NCBI RefSeq assembly: GCF_009912395.1
Contig: NZ_WNDO01000022.1
Span: 30,200 to 94,199, forward strand
Direction of reading: 5' to 3'
DNA from: Luteibacter sp.
GTDB taxonomy: Bacteria; Pseudomonadota; Gammaproteobacteria; Xanthomonadales; Rhodanobacteraceae
DNA: 64,000 nt
Shown here piece after piece: positions 34,884 through 44,496 of the stretch (its first letter is position 1; each line of letters opens with the position of its first letter). A model generated the notes under the pieces. The model was not told where the DNA came from, ran no database searches, and saw only the letters and a list, made by a program, of their open reading frames with translations. Position numbers and translations under genes: made by a program.

Positions 34884-35117
34884 ATGAATGTCATGCCTGA
34901 ACGTTGGCGAATGATCGCATGGAATAGCGAAACCCCATCGTTTATTTCCGCCGCTCAATGTCCCGGCGAAGCGGGAGGAAACTGATCTACCGTTGCCTCG
35001 AAAACAACGTGTTTCAGCAATCAATTCCCGGTATGAGTCGAATCCACACCGCGTAGCGGCGCTAGACATCGAAGGCAAGACCATACCAAGCAAGAAGACC
35101 AGCTTGCGCGGTTTCAC
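34884..35117 (-). pseudogene. Decayed partial copy of the adjacent secreted protein gene
   Basis: In frame upstream of the secreted TonB_C-like gene, a GTG-initiated stretch encodes a signal-peptide-like sequence (MKPRKLVFLL to MSSA) followed by ATRCGFDSYRELIAETR. This aligns with the downstream start AHNCGETEYRQEIRSTER: shared Cys-Gly, Tyr-Arg, Ile and Thr at matching spacing after the signal peptide. Similarity stops after about 20 mature residues. It looks like the 5' end of a tandem duplicate that decayed. The remaining bases to 35209 hold nothing I can name. Confidence 0.35.
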
Positions 35118-35209
35118 ATCTTGTCTCGGATTCTATTGAATCGCGGTACCGCTATACGTACAGCGTGCAGGAATCCCACCGTATTAACGGCAAGGATTCC
35201 CTACGTTGA

Positions 35210-37672
35210 TCAATCCTGCGGCGCGGGAGCCACCACTTCGCGCTGACCGTTGATACCCATCGGCGAGACGATGCCCGCGCTTTCCATCGCTTCGACCAGG
35301 CGTGCGGCGCGGTTGTAGCCGATGCGGAACTGGCGCTGCACGAACGAGATCGACGCCCGACGCGTGCGCAGCACGAACGCCGCTGCTTCGTCGTAGAGCG
35401 GATCGAGTTCCGCATCGATGCCGTCTTCGCCCGGCTCACCGTCCATCGCGTCACTCGCCGGACCAGCGAGGATTTCGTCCTTGTAGTCCGGTTCGCCGAA
35501 CTGCTTCAACCAACCGACGATGCGGTGTACTTCCTCGTCGGCGACGAAAGCGCCGTGGATACGCTGTGGATAACCGGTGCCCGGCGGCAGGAACAGCATG
35601 TCGCCTTGGCCGAGCAAGCTCTCGGCCCCCATCTGATCGAGGATGGTGCGCGAGTCGATCTTGGACGACACCTGGAAAGCGACGCGCGTGGGGATGTTCG
35701 CCTTGATGAGGCCCGTGATGACATCCACCGAAGGACGCTGCGTCGCAAGGATGAGGTGAATCCCTGCCGCACGTGCCTTCTGCGCGAGGCGGGCGATCAG
35801 CTCTTCGATCTTCTTGCCGGCGACCATCATCAGGTCAGCCAGCTCGTCGATCACCACGACGATCATCGGCAGCGTGTCGAGATGTTCGGGTACTTCCGGA
35901 TGCGCAGGGAACGGATTGAACAACGGCTTGCCGATCGCGCGCGCCTCGCGCACCTTCTGGTTGAAGCCGGCAAGGTTACGCACGCGCAGATCGGACATGA
36001 CGCGATAGCGGTTTTCCATCTCCGCCACGCACCAGTTGAGCGCGTTGGCCGCGAGCTTCATGTCGGTGACCACGGGCGCCAGCAGGTGCGGAATGCCTTC
36101 GTAGACCGAAAGCTCCAGCATCTTCGGGTCGATCATGATCATGCGCACGTCTTCCGGCGTGGCCTTGTACAGCATCGACAGGATCATGGCGTTGACCGCC
36201 ACCGACTTGCCCGAACCGGTGGTGCCGGCGACGAGCATGTGCGGCGCCTTCGCAAGATCGGCCACCACGGGTTCGCCGGTGATGCCCTTGCCCATGGCGA
36301 GCGTGAGCAGCGAATCCGAATCGCGATACTCACGCGAATCGAGGATCTCCGACAACGCGATCATCTGGCGCTGTTCGTTCGGCAGCTCAAGGCCCATGCA
36401 GGTCTTGCCGGGAATCGTCTCCACCACGCGGATGGAACTGCGACCGAGACCGCGCGCGAGATCCTTCATCAACGCGACGATCTGGTTGCCGCGCACGCCG
36501 ACGGCGGGCTCCACTTCGTAGCGCGTGATGACCGGACCGGCGGAGGCACCGACGACCTGCACCGGCACCTTGAACTCGCGCAGGCGTTGCTCGATCAGCT
36601 CGCCGGTTTCCGCGAGGTCATGCTCGGAGATCGCCTGGTGGTTGTGCGTGGCCGCCGCGAGCAGGGTGATCGGGGGAATGCCGACCGGCGTGCTGGTGGC
36701 GGCACGTAGCGCGCGGACCGGCGTCAGCGTGACGACCTCGGCCGACACGGACGCGGACGGGCTTTCGTCGTTCGCGGCGATCGCGAAGCGGGACACGGGA
36801 GCCACGGACGGTGCGGGGGAAGCCACCGGAGACGATGCGATCTCTTCCGGCTCGATGGGTGTCGTGGGGATTTCCCTGGGTGCGGGCGGCGGGACGATCT
36901 CGTGCCGCGTCTCCATCGTCACAACGTCTTCCAGTACCTCTTCGATGTGATCTTCCGGCGAGGTGGCCTGCGCCATCGCGCGCGGCGCGAGCCAGGGTTC
37001 GCGGATCACGGCATCGTCCTGCACACGATGTCGTGGTGGCACCGGCGTGGAGATCGAGGGACGTGGGTTGTGCGACGCATCGCCATGATGCGGTGCTTCA
37101 GCGGCAGGGATCAGCTCGGCACGCACCGGCTTGGTAGCCGGCGCCGGTTTCTTCATCGGCGGGGAAGCGCGCCCGCGACGACGGGCCGGTGCGCGATTCG
37201 CGCGTCGCACCGCGCCCGAGGCGCGACGCGTCGAGGGGCCGCGTGAGGCGGATCGCGAAAACACGCGACCGGTGATCGCGATGGCCAGGGCGCCCAAGGG
37301 TTCGAGCAGGCTCGTGGTGGCACCGAACATCCGCCCCCAGGGGACGCCGAGGTACCAGGGCAGGGTGAGCACGAGAAGCGCCAGCGCGACCAGGCTGCCG
37401 ATCATCGGGCCCGGTACGGTGCCGACCGCACCGCCGAGCCAGCGACAAACGGCACCGCCCACCTCCGGATCGTCCGTGTAATGGGCGATCACCAGGCCTT
37501 CGAGAGTGGCGCTGGCCAGCAGTACGAGGGCGAAGCTCGCCCAGAAGCGAATGGCGCCCGGACCCACGCCCGGCTGCTGCCGACGACGCACCAGCGCCAC
37601 GGCGGATCGCCAGAGCAGGGGAAGCAACCAGACAGTGGAAAGCCCGAAGGCGCCGAACACGAAGGAAGCCAT
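35210..37672 (-). CDS. ftsK: DNA translocase FtsK (short N-terminus)
   Basis: An 820-residue FtsK/SpoIIIE-family DNA pump that moves chromosome ends through the septum. Parts in order: three membrane segments within residues 1-130, a basic then Pro-rich linker (about 140-360), the alpha/beta motor with Walker [13 protein letters not shown] near residue 482 and Walker B-region [12 protein letters not shown], and a C-terminal winged-helix gamma domain (from [18 protein letters not shown]). Relatives normally begin with one more membrane helix and a periplasmic loop; here a TAA codon lies one codon before the ATG, so that part is absent. It may be a second FtsK paralogue. Confidence 0.9.
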   Translation of the reverse strand: MASFVFGAFGLSTVWLLPLLWRSAVALVRRRQQPGVGPGAIRFWASFALVLLASATLEGLVIAHYTDDPEVGGAVCRWLGGAVGTVPGPMIGSLVALALLVLTLPWYLGVPWGRMFGATTSLLEPLGALAIAITGRVFSRSASRGPSTRRASGAVRRANRAPARRRGRASPPMKKPAPATKPVRAELIPAAEAPHHGDASHNPRPSISTPVPPRHRVQDDAVIREPWLAPRAMAQATSPEDHIEEVLEDVVTMETRHEIVPPPAPREIPTTPIEPEEIASSPVASPAPSVAPVSRFAIAANDESPSASVSAEVVTLTPVRALRAATSTPVGIPPITLLAAATHNHQAISEHDLAETGELIEQRLREFKVPVQVVGASAGPVITRYEVEPAVGVRGNQIVALMKDLARGLGRSSIRVVETIPGKTCMGLELPNEQRQMIALSEILDSREYRDSDSLLTLAMGKGITGEPVVADLAKAPHMLVAGTTGSGKSVAVNAMILSMLYKATPEDVRMIMIDPKMLELSVYEGIPHLLAPVVTDMKLAANALNWCVAEMENRYRVMSDLRVRNLAGFNQKVREARAIGKPLFNPFPAHPEVPEHLDTLPMIVVVIDELADLMMVAGKKIEELIARLAQKARAAGIHLILATQRPSVDVITGLIKANIPTRVAFQVSSKIDSRTILDQMGAESLLGQGDMLFLPPGTGYPQRIHGAFVADEEVHRIVGWLKQFGEPDYKDEILAGPASDAMDGEPGEDGIDAELDPLYDEAAAFVLRTRRASISFVQRQFRIGYNRAARLVEAMESAGIVSPMGINGQREVVAPAPQD

Positions 37673-37959
37673 GCCTTACCGAGAAAGGGGAGAGAATCGA
37701 GCAAGCGCGATAGTTTAGCGTGCATTTGTGCGAAACGTCGTGCAAACCGACGCTAACCCACTGTCCGGCCTATGGGGCTTGGTCTCTGGTTCACGATCAC
37801 ATCGACCGCCTGCCTGGCGTGAAAGTAGGGCGCTTCCGGCAGGCGAACGCGAGAAAATGCGAAGCGGTCGCGATTTCCCGCATTCGCGCGTTTTTTGATC
37901 AAAAAGTGATGGCAAGGCTGACGTAGCTTCGTCGGACCTTTCCGTGTCCGGAGCCTGCC

Positions 37960-39693
37960 ATGCGTCGTATCCGCCCGATCATGCTCTTGCTAGCCGGGGT
38001 CGTAGCCGCCCCATGCGTTCTTGCCCAGACGCCGCCCGTCAATCTCGCGCTCAACCGGCCCGTCGTCGCCAGCAGCACCGAGAACCCCGTCGCCTTCAAG
38101 GCCGAGAACGTCAACGACGGCCGCACGGACACCCGCTGGTCCTCCGCGTTCTCCGATCCGCAGTGGGTCGCGATTGACCTGGGCAGCGTGCAGCAGGTCA
38201 ACCGCGTGGTGCTCGACTGGGAGCGTGCGCACGCCACGATGTATCACATCGACGTATCGACCGACGGCCAGAGCTGGCAGCCGGTGGCGAGCAATCCCAC
38301 AAGCAAAGGCGGTATAGAGACGCTGGACTTCGCGGCCGCCAAGGCGCGTTACGTGCGCATGTACGGCCTGGCGCGCAACACCCAGTACGGATATTCGCTG
38401 CTGGAATTCCAGGTGTTCGGCCCCGACGGCTCGTCGACCGATCCGGGTAATCCCGGCAACCCCGGCGATCCGGGTAACCCGGGCGATCCCGGCAACCCGC
38501 CGCAGAATCCGGGCAACGGACCGACCACGTCGTACAACGCGCGCGTCACCGGTGCACAGACGGAACCGCCGGCACCCTTCGTCATCGCCGATGTCGCGTC
38601 GTTCAACAATCCCTGGGGCCTGGACTTCCTGCCCGACGGCCGTGTTGTCGTGACGGAGAAGAGCGACCACATGTACGTGGTCACCACGGCGGGCGCGAAG
38701 ACCTCCATCACCGGGCTGCCCGTGTCGGTCGGCGTGAATGGCGGTGGCGGCCAGAGCGGTTTCCACGATGTCGCCGCGTCGCCGACCTTCGCTCAGGACC
38801 ACACGCTGTGGTTCAGCTACGTGGCCAAGGCCGCCGATGGCAACAACCACCTGACCCTGGCGAATGCCCGTCTGAACGAATCGGCCCAGGGCGCGTCGCT
38901 GTCCAACCTCAAGGTGGTCTGGCAGGAACCGTCGAACTACTCGGTGCGGGGCCAGCCCGGCGCGCGCATCGCTTTCGCACCGGATGGCCAGCATGTGTTC
39001 CTGTCCGTCGGCGATGGCGACATCCCCGATGCGAAGGGCGACCGTGGCTTCACCGCGCAGCTGCCGAACAGCGGCCTGGGCAAGATCATCCGCCTGAACC
39101 TCGATGGCAGCACGCCGTCCGACAACCCGAATGGCTCACAGGCGGGCGTGGCGGGACAGATCTGGGCCAGTGGTTTCCGCAATCCGTACGGCCTGGCCTT
39201 CAGTGCCGATGGCAAGCTGTGGGAAACCGAGATGGGACCGGCGTCGGGTGACGAGTTCAACCTCATCGTGAAGGGTGGCAACTATGGCTGGCCGCTGGTC
39301 AGCAACGGCAACCACTACAACGGCGATGCCTGGATGCCGGGCCAACCGTACCCGCGTCACGACACGGCACCGCAGTTCGTGCAGCCGGCGGCGTACTGGG
39401 GCTGGTTCCCCACCACCAACTCGATGTCGCCGTCGGGTCTGGCCTTCTACAACGGCAACCTGTTCCCGCAGTGGAAGGGCTCGGCGCTGCTGGGCTCCAC
39501 CTCGTCGATCGCGCTGTACCGCGTGATCCTCGATGCGTCGAGCAACGTGACCGGCGTGGAACGCTACGGCCGCGACGCGAAGGGCACCTACACCGGTAGC
39601 GTGCGCGCGCTGAAGGTCGCCGCCGATGGCAGCATCTGGTACGTGCGCGGCGGTGGCGACGGCATGCTCCGTCGCATCACGCCCAAGCCGTGA
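37960..39693 (+). CDS. Secreted PQQ-type sugar dehydrogenase with N-terminal F5/8-C (CBM32-like) domain
   Basis: A 577-residue exported protein. Residues 1-23 form the signal peptide. Residues about 27-155 form a discoidin/F5/8 type C domain (NLALNRPVVASSTE, DTRWSSAF, WVAIDLGS, VLDWERAHATMY, ARYVRMYG). A linker of repeated DPGNPGNPG units follows. Residues about 195-577 form a glucose/sorbosone dehydrogenase beta-propeller (NPWGLDFLPDGRVVVTEKSD, SGFRNPYGLAFSADGKLWETEMGP, WGWFPTTN). It should bind a glycan and oxidise a sugar in the periplasm or outside; the PQQ requirement is inferred from family. Confidence 0.9.
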   Translation: MRRIRPIMLLLAGVVAAPCVLAQTPPVNLALNRPVVASSTENPVAFKAENVNDGRTDTRWSSAFSDPQWVAIDLGSVQQVNRVVLDWERAHATMYHIDVSTDGQSWQPVASNPTSKGGIETLDFAAAKARYVRMYGLARNTQYGYSLLEFQVFGPDGSSTDPGNPGNPGDPGNPGDPGNPPQNPGNGPTTSYNARVTGAQTEPPAPFVIADVASFNNPWGLDFLPDGRVVVTEKSDHMYVVTTAGAKTSITGLPVSVGVNGGGGQSGFHDVAASPTFAQDHTLWFSYVAKAADGNNHLTLANARLNESAQGASLSNLKVVWQEPSNYSVRGQPGARIAFAPDGQHVFLSVGDGDIPDAKGDRGFTAQLPNSGLGKIIRLNLDGSTPSDNPNGSQAGVAGQIWASGFRNPYGLAFSADGKLWETEMGPASGDEFNLIVKGGNYGWPLVSNGNHYNGDAWMPGQPYPRHDTAPQFVQPAAYWGWFPTTNSMSPSGLAFYNGNLFPQWKGSALLGSTSSIALYRVILDASSNVTGVERYGRDAKGTYTGSVRALKVAADGSIWYVRGGGDGMLRRITPKP

Positions 39694-39699
39694 TCGAAG

Positions 39700-39728
39700 G
39701 ACGGTCGCGGGCCACGCCCGCGACCGTC
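39700..39728. terminator. Bidirectional terminator hairpin
   Basis: A perfect 13-bp stem (GACGGTCGCGGGC and its complement) with loop CAC lies between two convergent stops. There is no strong T-run on either side. Confidence 0.6.
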
Positions 39729-39735
39729 TCCGGCG

Positions 39736-40530
39736 TCATGCGCGATAGCGCGGCGCCACGTCCTTGTTGGCCAGCAACGGCGCCATGGTCAGCCGCGCCT
39801 GGTCGTAGGCCGCGTAGTGGCCATCGTCGTGCAAGGTGGGAAGGGTCACCACTTCGCCACGGTCGTAGCCGAGCAGGGCCGCGTCGACGAGGTCGGCCGT
39901 CTCCATGACCTTGCCTGGCATCAGCGCGTCCACATCCTTGCCCGACTTCTCCCAGATCTCCGAACGCGTGGCGCCCGGCAGCACGGCCTGGGCGCGCACC
40001 TTCGTGTCCTTCAACTGGCTCGCCAGGCCCAGGGTGATGTTGACCACATGGGCCTTGCTACCACTGTAGATGCCGTCGAACAGCTCCGGCACCAGCGCCA
40101 GCACCGAGGCGATGTTGATGATGCCGCCCTTGTCGCGCGCCTTGAACGCCTTCGCGGCCACCGCCGAGAGCAAGGTGGGCGCGGTGATATTCACCGTGAC
40201 CAGTTGTTCGATGGCAGCGGAGTCGTTGTCCAGGATGCTGCCCTGGAGCGAGACGCCCGCGTTGTTCACCAGCAGGGTGATCGCCTCGTCCGTCGCGAGC
40301 CGCTGCTCGACGGCGTCGATGCCGGCGCGATCGGACAGGTCGGCGCGCAGCACCTCGACCTGGCGGCCCGTGCGGTCGCGCAGTTTCGTGGCGAGGGACT
40401 CGAGCCGTTCGGTACGACGGGCCACGAGGATGAGGTCGTAGCCGCGATCGGCCAGCCGCTCGGCATACACCTCGCCGATGCCGCTGGAAGCGCCCGTGAC
40501 GAGCGCGGTGCCCTTGGTGGAAGCATTCAT
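39736..40530 (-). CDS. Short-chain dehydrogenase/reductase (SDR)
   Basis: A 264-residue classical SDR. Cofactor motif TGASSGIG (residues 12-19), NNAG (89-92), and the catalytic S142, Y155 and K159 (YSGSK) are all present. I start at MNASTKGT, preceded by GGAGAG; a longer frame upstream overlaps the divergent regulator gene. It is divergent from an HxlR-type regulator, which probably controls it. The substrate is unknown. Confidence 0.93.
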   Translation of the reverse strand: MNASTKGTALVTGASSGIGEVYAERLADRGYDLILVARRTERLESLATKLRDRTGRQVEVLRADLSDRAGIDAVEQRLATDEAITLLVNNAGVSLQGSILDNDSAAIEQLVTVNITAPTLLSAVAAKAFKARDKGGIINIASVLALVPELFDGIYSGSKAHVVNITLGLASQLKDTKVRAQAVLPGATRSEIWEKSGKDVDALMPGKVMETADLVDAALLGYDRGEVVTLPTLHDDGHYAAYDQARLTMAPLLANKDVAPRYRA

Positions 40531-40586
40531 GGAAGTCTCTCCGTACCAGTAGATATCAAAATGATAGTGACTGCGTTGCGGTACGA

Positions 40587-40600
40587 TAGTGACGTCGCTA
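40587..40600. promoter_or_regulatory. Putative HxlR operator in divergent promoter
   Basis: TAGTGACGTCGCTA is a near-perfect 14-bp palindrome (12 of 14 symmetric) inside the gap between the SDR and HxlR genes, flanked by GGTA and TACC that also pair. The half-site GATAGTGAC occurs a second time about 22 bases upstream (40563-40571). It is a reasonable autoregulation site for the adjacent HxlR protein. Confidence 0.5.
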
Positions 40601-40610
40601 CCATAATGCA

Positions 40611-41063
40611 ATGGACCCCGAGAAACTTTCTTCCGGCACCTGCCCGATCTCCCGCGGCCTCGCCCTCGTCAGCGACGCCTGGAGCGCCCTGATCCTGCGC
40701 GACGCAGGGTGGGGTATGACCCAGTTCGACCAGTTCCGGGCCAGCCTCGGCATCGCGCCCAACATCCTGTCGCGGCGCCTGAGGGCGCTGACCGAGGCCG
40801 GCGTGCTGGAAAAGCGCCGCTACAGCGAGCGGCCCCCGCGCGACGAGTACGTGCTGACCCAGGCCGGCAGGGAGTTCCTGCCGATCCTCGCGACCATCGG
40901 GGAGTGGGGGCGCCGTCATAACGGCTGCGGCACGCCGCTGAGCCACCTCGTCGACGACGAGACCGGCGAGCGGGTGAAGGCGATCGTGGTGGACGAGGCG
41001 ACCGGCCGCCGCTTCGAGCAGTTGCCGGTGCGGCTTGTCATGCCCGAGGGCTTTGACGCCTAG
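40611..41063 (+). CDS. HxlR family transcriptional regulator
   Basis: A 150-residue winged-helix regulator. C11 in the N-terminal GTCPISRGL is the conserved cysteine of HxlR proteins that often senses electrophiles or redox change. The DNA-binding segment is FRASLGIAPNILSRRLRAL, and the wing carries RPPRDEYVLTQAG. It is divergent from an SDR gene. Its stop overlaps the convergent stop of the metallo-hydrolase gene. Confidence 0.93.
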   Translation: MDPEKLSSGTCPISRGLALVSDAWSALILRDAGWGMTQFDQFRASLGIAPNILSRRLRALTEAGVLEKRRYSERPPRDEYVLTQAGREFLPILATIGEWGRRHNGCGTPLSHLVDDETGERVKAIVVDEATGRRFEQLPVRLVMPEGFDA

Positions 41064-42241
41064 GGGCAGGCCTGGCTGGCGAACCTGTTGGCTGGATCGC
41101 CATGATGCGTGGCGATGATGGGCGTCTGCTCCGCCGTATGCCAGGGAATCGACGGCCACCAGCGCGCAATCGTGGGATGCGTCGTCGGCTCCACGGCCTG
41201 GCCGGGTTCGGGAACCAGCACGTCCACATTGGCGCATCGCGCGGCGGCGAGCACGCGTTCCGGCGGCTCGGTCCAGGCATGGTGCGCCAGCTTCACGAGG
41301 CCCCAGTGCACCGGAATCATCGTACGTGCGCGCACCTCCTGGTGCACCCGCACGGCCTGCTCGGGGCCGAGGTGCCAGTCCGGCCACTGCGCGTCGTACT
41401 GTCCTGTCTCGATGAGGCTCACGTCGAAGGGGCCGAGGCGTTGACCGACATCAACGAAGGTGTCGTTCATGCCGGTGTCGCTGGAATAGAACACGCGATG
41501 GGCCGGACCGACCAGCGCATAGCCTGTCCATAGCGTATGACCGCTGTTGCCGGAGAGGCGCCCGGACGCATGGCGCGACGGCGTGGAGACGATGCGCAGG
41601 TCGCCGACCATCGCTTCCTGCCACCAATCCAGCTCGGTGATGTGATCCGGCGGCACGCCCCAGTCCTCAAGGTGCGCACCGATACCCAGTGGCACGATGA
41701 AGCGCACGCCACGCGCGTTGAACGCCTGCACCGATTCGCGATCCAGGTGATCGTAATGATCGTGCGAGATCACCACCACGTCGACGCGCGGCAGGTGCTC
41801 GATGGATACCGGCGGCGCATACCAGCGCTTCGGCCCCAGCCAGGAAAAGGGCGACGTGCGCTCGCTCCAGAATGGATCGACGACGACGTTGACGCCATCG
41901 ATTTCCAACAGCATCGACGAATGTCCGAACCAGCTCACGCGAAGGCCGCTGGCCGGCGGCATGCGGTAGACCGCCGAGGAATCCACCGTGGGCACCGGCG
42001 CCGTCGGCTCCTCGCCGGGCTGCGATTCGAACAGTTGCAGGATGCCGCCCTTGAGGTCGATGAACATCGGCTGCGGGTTCGCGAAGCGTCCGTCGTCCCA
42101 CTGCGGTGAGGTTTCGTCGCGGACAAGATGATCGCCCTGCGACAAGGCGCCGATGTTCGACCAGGCGGTGAGCGCGAGGGCGCCGAGGACAACGATGAGA
42201 AGGGCGAAAACGATCGCCAGGTATCGGAAGAAGCGCTTCAA
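41060..42241 (-). CDS. Membrane-anchored MBL-fold metallo-hydrolase
   Basis: A 393-residue metallo-beta-lactamase-fold protein of the UlaG/NAPE-PLD-like group. The N-terminus has one membrane anchor (about residues 5-27), then the zinc motif SHDHYDHLD, FGHSS upstream, and HWGLVKLAHHAW near the C-terminus. I assign a TTG start at 42241; the frame extends far upstream into the alcohol dehydrogenase gene as a shadow. It shares orientation with adh but is separated from it by a terminator-like hairpin. The substrate is unknown; similar proteins hydrolyse phosphodiesters or lactones. Confidence 0.85.
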   Translation of the reverse strand: MKRFFRYLAIVFALLIVVLGALALTAWSNIGALSQGDHLVRDETSPQWDDGRFANPQPMFIDLKGGILQLFESQPGEEPTAPVPTVDSSAVYRMPPASGLRVSWFGHSSMLLEIDGVNVVVDPFWSERTSPFSWLGPKRWYAPPVSIEHLPRVDVVVISHDHYDHLDRESVQAFNARGVRFIVPLGIGAHLEDWGVPPDHITELDWWQEAMVGDLRIVSTPSRHASGRLSGNSGHTLWTGYALVGPAHRVFYSSDTGMNDTFVDVGQRLGPFDVSLIETGQYDAQWPDWHLGPEQAVRVHQEVRARTMIPVHWGLVKLAHHAWTEPPERVLAAARCANVDVLVPEPGQAVEPTTHPTIARWWPSIPWHTAEQTPIIATHHGDPANRFASQACP

Positions 42242-42276
42242 CGGAACGGTTCCAAGGATCTGCTCCGCGGAAGATA

Positions 42277-42312
42277 CCCGTTCCGGACCGTCCACGGACG
42301 GCCCGGAACGGG
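42277..42312 (-). terminator. Hairpin after alcohol dehydrogenase gene
   Basis: CCCGTTCCGG (42277-42286) pairs with CCGGAACGGG (42303-42312), with further pairing inside (CCGTCC/GGACGG). It lies just past the adh stop on the minus strand and probably ends that transcript. Confidence 0.6.
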
Positions 42313-42318
42313 AATGGA

Positions 42319-43389
42319 TCACGCTGCGGCCGGCGCGTCCTTCATGGTCGCCATGTCGATGACGAAGCGGTAGCGCACGTCGTTCTTTACCAAGTGCTCG
42401 TAGGTCTGGTTGATCGACTTCATGTCCACCACTTCCACGTCGGAGACGATGTTGTGCTTGGCGCAGAAATCCATCATCTCCTGCGTTTCGGCCATGCCGC
42501 CGATCGCCGAGCCGGCCACCGAACGACGCGGCAGCATCAGGCCGCCGCCGAACACCGGATCGACCGGGGTGAGCACGCCCACCAGCACCATCACGCCGTC
42601 CAGCGCCAGCAACGCGATATACGGGTTGATGTCGTGGCTGACCGGGATGGTGTTGAGCAGGAAGTCGAAGCTGGCGGCGGCCTTCTGCATGGCTTCGGCG
42701 TCCTTCGAGACCAGCACGGCGTCGGCGCCCAGGCGCTTCGCGTCGGCACCCTTGGCTTCGGAGGTGGTGATCATGGTGACGTGCGCGCCCATGGCCTTGG
42801 CGAACTTCACGCCCATGTGGCCAAGGCCGCCCAGGCCGATCACGCCGACCTTCTTGCCCGGGCCGACCTGGGCCTGCCAGTGGCGCAGCGGCGAGTAGGT
42901 GGTGATACCGGCGCACAGCAGCGGGGCCACGGCCTTGAGATCGAGATCCTTGGAGATCTTCACCGCGAAGCGCTCCTCGACCACGATCGCGGTGGAGTAA
43001 CCGCCCTGGGTCGCCGTCTTCTTGTCCTGCTCGGTGCCGTTGTAGGTGAAGCTGGTGTGGTTGAGGCAGTACTGCTCCAGGTCGCGCTGGCACGACGCGC
43101 ATTCACGGCAGGAATCGACCATGCAGCCCACGCCGGCGATGTCGCCGACCTTGAACTTCTTCACTTCCGCACCCACCGCGACGACGCGGCCGACGATCTC
43201 GTGGCCGGGAACCATCGGATAGACCGAATTGCCCCAGTCGTTGTGCGCCTGATGCAGGTCCGAATGGCAGACGCCGCTGTACAGGATCTCGATGTGGATA
43301 TCGTGCGCGCCAACGGCCCGGCGCTGGAAATTGAACGGGACGAGGGGGGACGTGGCGTCCTTGGCGGCGTATCCGCGTACTTCGAACAT
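42319..43389 (-). CDS. Zinc-dependent NAD(P) alcohol dehydrogenase (YahK/CAD type)
   Basis: A 356-residue medium-chain dehydrogenase. The catalytic zinc ligands are C41 (GVCHSDLH), H63 and E64 (PGHE); the structural zinc cysteines are C94, C97, C100 and C108. The Rossmann motif is GLGGLGHMGVKFAKAMG. The length and motifs fit NADP-dependent aldehyde reductases of the YahK group, which reduce many aldehydes. It is divergent from a LysR regulator 108 bases away, its likely controller. Confidence 0.94.
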   Translation of the reverse strand: MFEVRGYAAKDATSPLVPFNFQRRAVGAHDIHIEILYSGVCHSDLHQAHNDWGNSVYPMVPGHEIVGRVVAVGAEVKKFKVGDIAGVGCMVDSCRECASCQRDLEQYCLNHTSFTYNGTEQDKKTATQGGYSTAIVVEERFAVKISKDLDLKAVAPLLCAGITTYSPLRHWQAQVGPGKKVGVIGLGGLGHMGVKFAKAMGAHVTMITTSEAKGADAKRLGADAVLVSKDAEAMQKAAASFDFLLNTIPVSHDINPYIALLALDGVMVLVGVLTPVDPVFGGGLMLPRRSVAGSAIGGMAETQEMMDFCAKHNIVSDVEVVDMKSINQTYEHLVKNDVRYRFVIDMATMKDAPAAA

Positions 43390-43497
43390 GGGTGTCGTCC
43401 CTCAGTCAGGGGTAGGAAGCCGGTAACCATAAACCTTCAACAATCAAGCGATCCAGCGAGATTTCTGCAACGTATCATTGAGATATCCTAGATAATC

Positions 43498-44406
43498 ATG
43501 CGCACCGACAATCTCTCGCACCTCGCCGCCTTCGCGGCCGTCGCCCGCCATGCGAGCTTCCGCAAGGCCGGCGTCGAGTTGTCGCTGTCCACCTCGGCCA
43601 TCAGCTACGCCATCCGCGGCCTGGAAGAGCAGCTCGGGGTCACTCTTTTCCACCGCACCACCCGCAGCGTCTCCCTCACGGAGGCCGGCCAGCGCCTGCT
43701 CGAAAGGCTGCAACCGGCCCTGCGCGACGTGGGAGAGGCCCTGGCCGAGATGAACGAGTTCCGCGCCACGCCGGCCGGCACCCTGCAGATCAACATGCCC
43801 CGCGTCGCCGGCCACCTGCTGCTGCCGCCCATGCTGGCGAATTTCCTGCGCCGCTACCCGGACATCCATTTCGAGGCCGTGGACGACGACGGGATGATCG
43901 ACATCGTGGCCGATGGCTACGACGCCGGCGTCCGCCTGCATGAATCCGTGCCCGAGGACATGGTGGCCGTACCCTTCGGCGGCGTGAAACGCAGCACCTG
44001 CGTCGCCTCGCCCGAGTACATCGCCGCCCGCGGCATCCCGAAGCACCCGTACGACCTGCTCTCCCACGACTGCATCCGCTTCCGCTTTCCCAGCGGGCGG
44101 CTCTACAAATGGGAGTTCGAACAAGGCGACAAGAAACTGGATGTCGACGTCAGGGGCCGATGCACGTTCGGCGACTTCGATTACGCCCTGAACGCCGCAC
44201 TGGCCGGTGTCGGCTTCTTCCTCGTGTTCGACGAGCAGGTGGAATCCTTGGTCCGACAGGGCCGCCTGGTGCAGGTGCTGGACGACTGGTTGCCGCCGTA
44301 TCCCGGCTTCATGCTCTATTACCCGCGCCAGCGCCGCGTGACCTCGGCGCTGCGCGCCTTCATCGACCTGTTGCAGGAACTGGGTCCGGGCCTGGGAAGG
44401 GATTAG
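43498..44406 (+). CDS. LysR family transcriptional regulator
   Basis: A 302-residue LysR regulator. The N-terminal winged helix-turn-helix (about residues 1-60) contains LAAFAAVARHASFRKAGVEL and ISYAIRGLEEQLGVTLFHRT. The effector domain follows from about residue 90 (TLQINMPRVAGHLLLP). It belongs to the subgroup that is typically divergent from oxidoreductases, as here with the alcohol dehydrogenase. The gap between the two holds AT-rich sequence, but no perfect T-N11-A palindrome that I would name. Confidence 0.95.
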   Translation: MRTDNLSHLAAFAAVARHASFRKAGVELSLSTSAISYAIRGLEEQLGVTLFHRTTRSVSLTEAGQRLLERLQPALRDVGEALAEMNEFRATPAGTLQINMPRVAGHLLLPPMLANFLRRYPDIHFEAVDDDGMIDIVADGYDAGVRLHESVPEDMVAVPFGGVKRSTCVASPEYIAARGIPKHPYDLLSHDCIRFRFPSGRLYKWEFEQGDKKLDVDVRGRCTFGDFDYALNAALAGVGFFLVFDEQVESLVRQGRLVQVLDDWLPPYPGFMLYYPRQRRVTSALRAFIDLLQELGPGLGRD

Positions 44407-44496
44407 GCCAGGCCTAACCAAGTGCCATTCCAACGGCAATGCGATGAACGTGGCCGGCTGCTGGAATGGTGCTCCCTTCACCGCCTTCGTCGCGCC

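Noticed and set aside
42242..43102. Upstream extension of the metallo-hydrolase frame
   Set aside because: It lies in another frame of the alcohol dehydrogenase gene and crosses a terminator; the TTG at 42241 gives a sensible membrane-anchored protein.
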